DNA of 29,467 nucleotides, taken from contig JAYQOY010000016.1 in assembly GCA_038145075.1 (NCBI GenBank), forward strand, positions 1 to 29,467, in the 5' to 3' direction. The translations under genes and the position numbers were made by a program. Positions 24,812 through 29,467 of this stretch are shown here, in pieces. Within the stretch, counting starts at the first letter, position 1. Each line of letters begins with the position of its first letter. The DNA comes from TMED14 sp038145075 (GTDB taxonomy: Bacteria > Bacteroidota > Bacteroidia > Flavobacteriales > Schleiferiaceae). The notes beneath the pieces were generated by a model. The model ran no database searches, was not told the DNA's origin, and saw nothing but the letters and a program-made list of their open reading frames with translations.

Positions 24812-24819
24812 CAAAGATA
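24812..24819 (-). promoter_or_regulatory. Bacteroidota -7 box for proline dehydrogenase
   Basis: Read on the minus strand TATCTTTG matches TAnnTTTG exactly, 23 bases before the proline dehydrogenase ATG, in the 84-base divergent gap shared with aroB. No clear -33 element is seen. Confidence 0.55.
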
Positions 24820-24872
24820 CTTCACGCTACCCGCCGGGCGCAGGGCTGAAAGAAATTTCCGACCTTTGGACT

Positions 24873-25916
24873 ATGCCGCTACGGGAAACCTATTTTGGAC
24901 CATGGATCTTGGGGGAAGATGCGCTGGAAGCTTTGGACCATTGGTTGGCGGAGCACCGTTCGGACTATTCTCAGGTCTGCATTTTAACCGATGAAAATGT
25001 CCACGAGGCGGTAGTCCCTCGCGTGTTAGCTGAATTGACCCACTTGGGCGAATCGGCGGTCTTGGAAATCCCGCCAGGAGAGGACAGCAAATGCCCGGAG
25101 ATGCTCGCGCAGCTCTGGATGGCACTTCTGGAGAACGGCATGGATCGGCAGTCTCTCCTGATTTCCATGGGAGGAGGCGTTGTTACGGATTTGGGCGGTT
25201 TTTTAGCGGATACCTACATGCGCGGCATCGATCACATTTTGTTCCCGACGTCGTTGTTGGGGATGGTCGATGCAAGTATTGGGGGAAAAACGGCGATTGA
25301 TGTCGGCGGCTATAAAAATTTGGCAGGCAGCTTTGCACCATCGGCGGGCGTTTTTGCCTGGACTCCCGTGCTGGAAAGTTTGCCGGTCGCGGAATGGCGA
25401 GCTGGATGGGCAGAGTGCATCAAGCATGCTTTTCTTCAAGGCGGATCGCTTTGGGCTTCGTGCCAAACGGTCCAAACGTTTACCGACCTCCTTCCCCTCC
25501 TTCCAGAATTGGCAGAGGCCAAAGTGGCGGTGGTGGAGGCTGATCCTTTTGAACGTTCAGATACCCGGAAGGCCCTCAATCTGGGGCACACTCTGGGGCA
25601 TGCCCTTGAGTCCGCATTAGAGGGTGCTGGGTCTCATGGAGATTGCGTGGCGGCCGGACTTTGGATGGAGTCCATCTTAGCGGAAGAAATGGGGCATTTG
25701 CATCCTACACACGGCCAAGCGCTCCGAAGGCTCATTGACCGCTGGTGGACGGTACGTCTTCCATTGCCCTCCAACTTGAATTCTTATCTTCACGGGGATA
25801 AAAAAAATCAGTCGGGCCAAATTCGTTTTGCCCTTCCACAGGGCCCTGGTCAAGGCATAGTTTTGGCCACGGTGTCCGATGAAACCCTGCAAAAGGCACT
25901 CGCACAGTATGTTTAG
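24873..25916 (+). CDS. aroB: 3-dehydroquinate synthase
   Basis: A 347-residue enzyme of normal AroB length. NAD-binding region: ISMGGGVVTDLGGFLADTY (about 98-115). Substrate loop: SLLGMVDASIGGKTAID (127-143). Zinc ligands: Glu181 (WAECIKHAF), His239 (LNLGHTLGHALE) and His255 (GSHGDCVAAG). It converts DAHP to 3-dehydroquinate in the shikimate pathway. The open frame extends 276 bases upstream, but that would run through the divergent gap into the proline dehydrogenase gene; ATG 24873 gives the standard start. GACCTTTG, one base off the -7 consensus, lies 4 bases before the ATG. aroA follows with an 8-base overlap. Confidence 0.95.
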   Translation: MPLRETYFGPWILGEDALEALDHWLAEHRSDYSQVCILTDENVHEAVVPRVLAELTHLGESAVLEIPPGEDSKCPEMLAQLWMALLENGMDRQSLLISMGGGVVTDLGGFLADTYMRGIDHILFPTSLLGMVDASIGGKTAIDVGGYKNLAGSFAPSAGVFAWTPVLESLPVAEWRAGWAECIKHAFLQGGSLWASCQTVQTFTDLLPLLPELAEAKVAVVEADPFERSDTRKALNLGHTLGHALESALEGAGSHGDCVAAGLWMESILAEEMGHLHPTHGQALRRLIDRWWTVRLPLPSNLNSYLHGDKKNQSGQIRFALPQGPGQGIVLATVSDETLQKALAQYV

Positions 25917-27006
25917 CGTACCGCTCCCTCCCTCCAAAAGTTTAGCAAATAGAACCCTGACCGCCCTAGCCGTTGCGGGTAAGCCCTTGCCCGAACCGGC
26001 CCCAGACTGGTCAGAAGACATGATCGCCATGCATCGTGTTTTGTCTGGAACGACCGATGCGGGGCATGCGGGTACAGCCTTTCGCTTTGGTATGGCCTAC
26101 TGGGCCGCCCAAAAGGGAGTAAAAACCCATCTAACGGGAAGCAAGCGCCTATTGGAACGACCCATAGCTCCCTTGGTTCAGGCCTTGCAAGATTTGGGTG
26201 CGAGCTTGAAACAGCGCAAAGACGGTTCATGGGACATTGAAGGCGTGGAACTCACAGGGGGTAAAGTAGCGGTGGATGCATCTATTAGCTCGCAGTTTGT
26301 TTCTGCTTTGATGCTGGCTGAGCCCTTGATGAAGAAGAAACTGAAGCTCGAATTAAACGGCGAAAAAGTAAGTGCGCCGTACATCACCATGACGGAATCC
26401 GTACGTGCCAACCCCGAATGGCCCGTTGAGTCGGATTGGAGCGCAGGTATTGTTTGGGCACTTCGGGCTTCGTGCATGGGGGAGTCCGTTCGTCTCCAGG
26501 GCTTGGGTCGGAGGTCCATTCAAGGCGATTCGGCCTGGTCGCGTTGGGGACTGAATCTTGGATTCAGTGCCTCCTATGAAGCAGAGGGATTGGTCATCCG
26601 TGGATTGCCCAGTCGGCCCACGCATGCGCTGGAGCTGGATCTGAAAGACACCCCCGACCTCACACAGCCTATTGTAGCAGGGGGGCTGTTGATGCGCCGC
26701 GAAGTGAAATTGACTGGTTTAGAAACCCTAAACGGAAAAGAAATTCCGCGTCTGGACGCGTTAAAAGAGGCCTTGGTCCAACTTGGAGTCCAAGTTTCTG
26801 ATAGTGGACCTGCGTCGCTCGCCTTTGATGCAAAAGGGTGGACCGCTCAAGAAGCGCCGTTGTCGGTGGACGCTCAAGACGATCATCGAATGGCTTTCTT
26901 TTGGGCCCTTGTGGGACTGGAACAGCCGATTGCTTTGGCCGACGAAGCGTGCGTGGCGAAAAGTTACCCGCATTTCTGGTCTAATTGGAGAACGTACGAA
27001 CCATAA
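25909..27006 (+). CDS. aroA: 3-phosphoshikimate 1-carboxyvinyltransferase (EPSP synthase), short form
   Basis: A 365-residue EPSP synthase, clearly shorter than E. coli AroA (427). Kept motifs: PSKSLANR (residues 8-15, Lys10 and Arg15), AGTAFRF (54-60), LTGSKRLLERPI (75-86), SSQFVSAL (127-134), an acidic LKDTPDLTQP stretch, QDDHRMAFFWAL near residue 324, and AKSYPHFW close to the end. It joins shikimate-3-phosphate with PEP. The first part between SKS and AGTA is compact, explaining some of the missing length. ATG 25909 sits inside the last codons of aroB, so the pair is translationally coupled. The last 43 bases overlap the converging gene at 26964. Confidence 0.9.
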   Translation: MFSVPLPPSKSLANRTLTALAVAGKPLPEPAPDWSEDMIAMHRVLSGTTDAGHAGTAFRFGMAYWAAQKGVKTHLTGSKRLLERPIAPLVQALQDLGASLKQRKDGSWDIEGVELTGGKVAVDASISSQFVSALMLAEPLMKKKLKLELNGEKVSAPYITMTESVRANPEWPVESDWSAGIVWALRASCMGESVRLQGLGRRSIQGDSAWSRWGLNLGFSASYEAEGLVIRGLPSRPTHALELDLKDTPDLTQPIVAGGLLMRREVKLTGLETLNGKEIPRLDALKEALVQLGVQVSDSGPASLAFDAKGWTAQEAPLSVDAQDDHRMAFFWALVGLEQPIALADEACVAKSYPHFWSNWRTYEP

Positions 27007-28241
27007 ATCTGCGTACCCTTTGGCCGGAGGGTGCACCGGAACCATCCTCTATGCCGGTCCATTTGGATGTGCATAGCAAGTCGGGCATACGCTCCGGATT
27101 CTCCCATCCGCAACCGAGAAAACAGGCCCAAGGCATCTTCTCCCATAGTGCCTACCGATCCTTCCCACCGGCACTGCCTCCAAGGGTGCTGCGCATGGAT
27201 GGCCCACGCATGCTGGCCTTGCGCAGAACCAATTCGAGCTTCTACGGTCACATCTGAAAAAAGGCGGTATCTAGCCTCTAAGCAATTCTGCCCGTTTACC
27301 ACACCAAGTGCCATATCTCCCTCTCGCGTCTGGAAACGAATCTGACTCCTGCGTTCTTGAGCGCTGAGTTGAAGGAAGCCGCGTCGATACGGTAAGCGAA
27401 CCAAAAGGGTGGGCGAAGTAGCCCACAAGGACCACGCGCTGGGCCATGAAAAGGCTTCAGTCCTTCGAATCATTTGTAGGTGCACACCATCCTTCGTCTG
27501 GAAACTGCACGTGCTAGCCCATCCTCCCGGGTAAGCCAACATGCGGTAGGCCCAACCCCGATGTCGCACACCGATATCCATGGCCCATCGGTTTTGCACA
27601 TGGATGGCGGAAAGTCGAACCGATGGATGGAGTTGGTAGCTATAGTACCCCCCATAAAAGGGCTGAATGCCCCAAGCGTGGCGTGCCCCTTGAAGACTCC
27701 AGCCAGGAGTAGTTGGCTGCTGGAATTGGAGCCGCATGCCTCCCAGGCGCCATACGGGGCCAAGGACCAATCCGTGGTACTGCCCTTGGGGGTGCCATCC
27801 GGAAGAGGTTCGTTGTAGTCCAATTTGGGCGGGTCTATTTGGTTTTTGCACTAGGCGTTTAGGATAGCCTGTTTGAAAGAAGGTCTTCATCCATGCTTGC
27901 TCTGCCTGGCTAAGTCCGGTGGCCCGCCATTCCTTCACATCGAGTATAGTTCCGGTTTCGCTGACATACCGGCTTAGGTTGAATGCACTCATCGGAGAAA
28001 GGAAGGGGATGAGGTCATAATCCGAACGGGGCCAGAGCGCGAAATATGTCCGTTCCATCTGCCAGTCTTGGAGAAGCTGTTGGATCGAATCTCGGTCTTC
28101 AAAGGTGGCTTGAGGATGCCAATGTAAGTAGGCATCTACCGCTCCTTCGACCAAGCTATCTCTTTGCCCCATAGTAGGCTGGATCGTAGCCAAGGCCAAG
28201 ACGAGGTTCCAAAAGAAACGGTGACGTGTGGGGTGCGCCAT
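26964..28241 (-). CDS. exported beta-barrel-like protein, possible helix-hairpin-helix N-terminal segment
   Basis: About 425 residues; I do not recognise it with certainty. From ATG 28241 there is a signal peptide (basic HPTRHR, hydrophobic FFWNLVLALATI, cut near TMG|Q). Residues about 28-130 are helical; 'LIPFLSPMSAFNLSRYV' and the region after it resemble the 'lpfls...a..il.yr...G' repeat of the ComEA-like helix-hairpin-helix proteins of Bacteroidota. The remainder (about 140-425) alternates hydrophobic and polar residues and is unusually rich in Trp, Tyr, Arg, His and Gly, as in an outer-membrane barrel. The frame is open 234 bases further upstream, but that part reads as shadow coding. 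It overlaps the upstream gene by 106 bases and the end of aroA by 43. Confidence 0.6.
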   Translation of the reverse strand: MAHPTRHRFFWNLVLALATIQPTMGQRDSLVEGAVDAYLHWHPQATFEDRDSIQQLLQDWQMERTYFALWPRSDYDLIPFLSPMSAFNLSRYVSETGTILDVKEWRATGLSQAEQAWMKTFFQTGYPKRLVQKPNRPAQIGLQRTSSGWHPQGQYHGLVLGPVWRLGGMRLQFQQPTTPGWSLQGARHAWGIQPFYGGYYSYQLHPSVRLSAIHVQNRWAMDIGVRHRGWAYRMLAYPGGWASTCSFQTKDGVHLQMIRRTEAFSWPSAWSLWATSPTLLVRLPYRRGFLQLSAQERRSQIRFQTREGDMALGVVNGQNCLEARYRLFSDVTVEARIGSAQGQHAWAIHAQHPWRQCRWEGSVGTMGEDALGLFSRLRMGESGAYARLAMHIQMDRHRGWFRCTLRPKGTQIYGSYVLQLDQKCG

Positions 28242-28774
28242 TCCACGCGCCAATCTCCGGATGTACTTACAAATAGCTGGCCTCGGTCTTGCATACCCGG
28301 GGGTTGAATTTGGAGTACATAGTGAATGCCTGTGGACGGAGCATAGAGCGCTGTGGCCCCAATGTGCCAACCGGATTCCAAAAGTTCGGAGTAGGTACAT
28401 GCCCATCCTGTATGATTCTGAGCAAACCTGAGCTGCAGTTGTAATTCTTGGTGGTCGGTTAGCGTTGTATTCCATTGTCCGTAGAGATGCGGTTTTTTCT
28501 GTTCTAATCCCCAGCCAACATGGAGCTGTGACTTGGGGGTTAATGCCATTCGTCCGAGGGCCGCCATGGAGGGCTGACCTCTAGGGCTCGCCGAAATGTG
28601 TGCACTCAATCCGTAGGAGTGCCAACGCAAGCCTGCAGCATTCCACCCTGCGCCAAATCCGCTGTGTTCGAGATAGCCTTCCCATTGTGGGCCTTCGGCC
28701 ACCCAAGGCGTCCATGGACAGAGGTCGAACTGCGCTAGCAGCTGAAAGGGAAGAAAGAGGAGTAGAAAACGCAT
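28136..28774 (-). CDS. small exported beta-rich protein of unknown function
   Basis: A 212-residue protein I do not recognise. ATG 28774 begins a short, clean signal peptide (MRFLLLFLPFQLLAQ, cut before FDLCPW). An earlier in-frame start 15 bases upstream would add MSFCS and is less likely. The mature part has repeating strands of alternating hydrophobic residues with many Trp, Gly, His and Gln, for example 'LHVGWGLEQKKPHLYGQWN', which suggests a small outer-membrane barrel of roughly ten strands. Its 3' end overlaps the following exported protein by 106 bases in another frame. TCCTTTTG, one base off the -7 consensus, lies 4 bases before the ATG. The two proteins share composition and probably location. 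Confidence 0.6.
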   Translation of the reverse strand: MRFLLLFLPFQLLAQFDLCPWTPWVAEGPQWEGYLEHSGFGAGWNAAGLRWHSYGLSAHISASPRGQPSMAALGRMALTPKSQLHVGWGLEQKKPHLYGQWNTTLTDHQELQLQLRFAQNHTGWACTYSELLESGWHIGATALYAPSTGIHYVLQIQPPGMQDRGQLFVSTSGDWRVEWRTPHVTVSFGTSSWPWLRSSLLWGKEIAWSKER

Positions 28775-28801
28775 GGAGCAAAAGGACAATGCCCATTGCG
28801 T

Positions 28802-29044
28802 CTAATCGTCACCACAGTGGTAAAAGCGGGTCGTCGGGTGTAGCTTGAGGTTCTTCAATAGGAAGCTACCCGATGCACGAAGGAAAATTCCGAATCCAGT
28901 TTGCAATAGAACCCATGGAAATATGTTCAGTAAATTCCGAACATCCTTTTGGAATCCCGGGAGATTCCACGAAGTGCTGGTAGATGATTTAGAAATCAAT
29001 AACTTAGAAAGCAAATAGGCTAACCATTTTTCTTGAAAATACAT
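28802..29044 (-). CDS. doubtful small hypothetical protein
   Basis: An 80-residue frame from ATG 29044 with a moderately hydrophobic middle (about residues 40-65, including FPWVLLQTGFGIFL). I recognise no domain. It begins 3 bases beyond the tRNA fragment, so if real it would start exactly at the junction. The adjacent frame over the last 50 bases reads a proline/acidic tail (EEPQATPDDPLLPLW then stop), so this region may hold the decayed end of some gene instead. Confidence 0.15.
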   Translation of the reverse strand: MYFQEKWLAYLLSKLLISKSSTSTSWNLPGFQKDVRNLLNIFPWVLLQTGFGIFLRASGSFLLKNLKLHPTTRFYHCGDD

Positions 29045-29047
29045 GAA

Positions 29048-29094
29048 TCTGACTACGGATCAGAAGGTTTCAGGTTTGAATCCTGACGGGGTCA
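29048..29094 (+). other. 3' half of tRNA-Arg (anticodon ACG), probable attachment site
   Basis: The fragment starts with a perfect anticodon arm: stem TCTGA/TCAGA around loop CTACGGA, which places ACG as the anticodon. It continues with a 5-base variable loop, a perfect T arm (TCAGG, loop TTTGAAT, CCTGA), the 3' acceptor strand CGGGGTC and discriminator A. The 5' half is missing: no GACCCCG acceptor strand and no D arm lie upstream. CCA is not encoded. tRNA 3' halves from anticodon loop to end are the classic core sites of tyrosine integrases, so this is likely one end (attL/attR) of an integrated or lost element. No integrase gene is in the window. Confidence 0.65.
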
Positions 29095-29104
29095 CAATGA
29101 AAAT

Positions 29105-29139
29105 CAAGCACTTACATCGAAAGAGGTAGGTGCTTTTTT
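29105..29139 (+). terminator. terminator hairpin after tRNA fragment
   Basis: AAGCACTTAC pairs with GTAGGTGCTT (10 pairs, one G-T wobble) around a 10-base loop and is followed by a run of six T. It lies 10 bases after the tRNA 3' end, where a tRNA terminator is expected. Confidence 0.7.
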
Positions 29140-29143
29140 CAAT

Positions 29144-29167
29144 TCTAGCACACAATCTAGCACACAA
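29144..29167. repeat. perfect tandem 12-bp repeat
   Basis: TCTAGCACACAA occurs twice with no spacer, 50 bases after the end of the tRNA fragment. Short direct repeats beside an att core often serve as arm-type binding sites for an integrase or excisionase; that role is inferred from position only. Confidence 0.75.
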
Positions 29168-29467
29168 ATTCCGTCCAAAACGCCCGCAGCTCTGCCTCAA
29201 CAGTTGATAAGTTGGAAACTGACAGGGTTCGTTAAATTTTTCATCAGGCGTCATTGTTTACGGTTGTTTCGCCTTGGCGGAAGCCACGGCCCCCTTCATC
29301 CTCTGTTTGATTTACATCTCTGGACGTAAACTGACGAACTACATATCGGATGTTCAATTGGTCGTGTGCGAATTCTTTAATAGGGTGATTCGAGTATCCC
29401 GAAGCGGGCACACCACAAGAAAAAAGTAAAAAAAAAAAAAACGATTTAGGCAGGGGGGGTGGAAAAA

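Larger units (their letters stand above)
28775..29467. other. 693-base region without a convincing gene (contig end, att-like site)
   Basis: From left to right: a small ACCAC-A-GTGGT inverted repeat (28811-28821); a weak minus-strand frame at 28802-29044; a repeated AAATTCCGAA (28885 and 28932); a GGAATC/GATTCC inverted repeat (28951-28968); the tRNA-Arg 3' half (29048-29094); a terminator hairpin (29105-29139); the tandem repeat at 29144-29167; then a stretch with no clear coding signal ending in runs of A and G. A minus-strand frame ending with a TGA near 29254 and a plus-strand frame ending in TAA near 29429 each stay open for 50-70 codons. Neither resembles a family I know. Confidence 0.6.

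Noticed and set aside
24597..24872. 92-codon N-terminal extension of aroB
   Set aside because: It would overlap the divergent proline dehydrogenase gene and its promoter box and adds no known domain; AroB is full length from 24873.
28242..28475. N-terminal extension of the barrel-like gene to an upstream ATG
   Set aside because: The extension lies antisense-free but inside the upstream gene, reads as a cysteine/arginine-rich shadow, and would bury the signal peptide at 28241.
28811..28821. ACCACAGTGGT inverted repeat as an operator for the gene at 28774
   Set aside because: The arms are only 5 bases long, which is expected by chance in a window of this size.
29060..29254. Minus-strand frame ending in PSGFKPETF
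   Set aside because: The C-terminal part is the antisense of the tRNA fragment and its terminator; such translated tRNA tails are a known false-gene pattern.
1..29467. CRISPR array, rRNA genes, transposase or insertion sequence
   Set aside because: No regularly spaced repeats, no rRNA-like sequence and no transposase or integrase motifs were seen anywhere in the window.

Overview
The window looks like a chromosomal segment from a marine-type Bacteroidota, probably a flavobacterial or Cryomorphaceae/Schleiferiaceae-like lineage with moderately high GC. This is inferred from the gene families: two SusC/SusD pairs, the type IX secretion response regulator PorX, a fused LpxC-FabZ, an efp/lpx operon and Bacteroidota -7 boxes (TAnnTTTG). 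I see no clear Shine-Dalgarno sequences. The left edge cuts a gene. The right edge runs into homopolymers, which suggests a contig end.

Layout. (1) 2-4542, plus strand: surface polysaccharide genes (Wzx-like flippase, sulfotransferase, Wzz-like chain-length protein, O-antigen ligase/polymerase-like protein), tightly packed or overlapping. (2) 4728-14209, plus strand: two tandem SusC-SusD pairs. Their receptors are collinear paralogues at the N-terminus, and each pair is closed by the same GAAA-loop terminator. No glycoside hydrolase, sulfatase or regulator lies beside them. (3) 19959-14401, minus strand: an envelope operon running HD phosphohydrolase, lpxD, lpxC-fabZ, lpxA, lone ABC ATPase, efp, with a terminator after efp. 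(4) 19998-23567, plus strand and divergent from (3): porX, tsaE, an alanine dehydrogenase-like gene and a DUF4258-like membrane protein. (5) 23592-27006: proline dehydrogenase (minus) divergent from aroB-aroA (plus). (6) 28774-26964, minus strand: two unrecognised exported, beta-barrel-like proteins with overlapping frames; the second may carry a helix-hairpin-helix-like N-terminal segment. Its end overlaps the end of aroA. (7) 28775-29467: no convincing gene, but the 3' half of a tRNA-Arg(ACG), a terminator hairpin and a perfect 12-bp tandem repeat, which together look like an integration (att) site.

How it fits together. Most of the window concerns the outer envelope: capsule/O-antigen export, lipid A acylation, TonB-dependent uptake and T9SS regulation. 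Housekeeping metabolism (shikimate pathway, proline and alanine catabolism, tRNA t6A) is mixed in, in neighbourhoods familiar from Bacteroidota. The least explained parts are the twin SusCD loci with no enzymes, the overlapping barrel-protein pair, and the tRNA-fragment junction at the right end.
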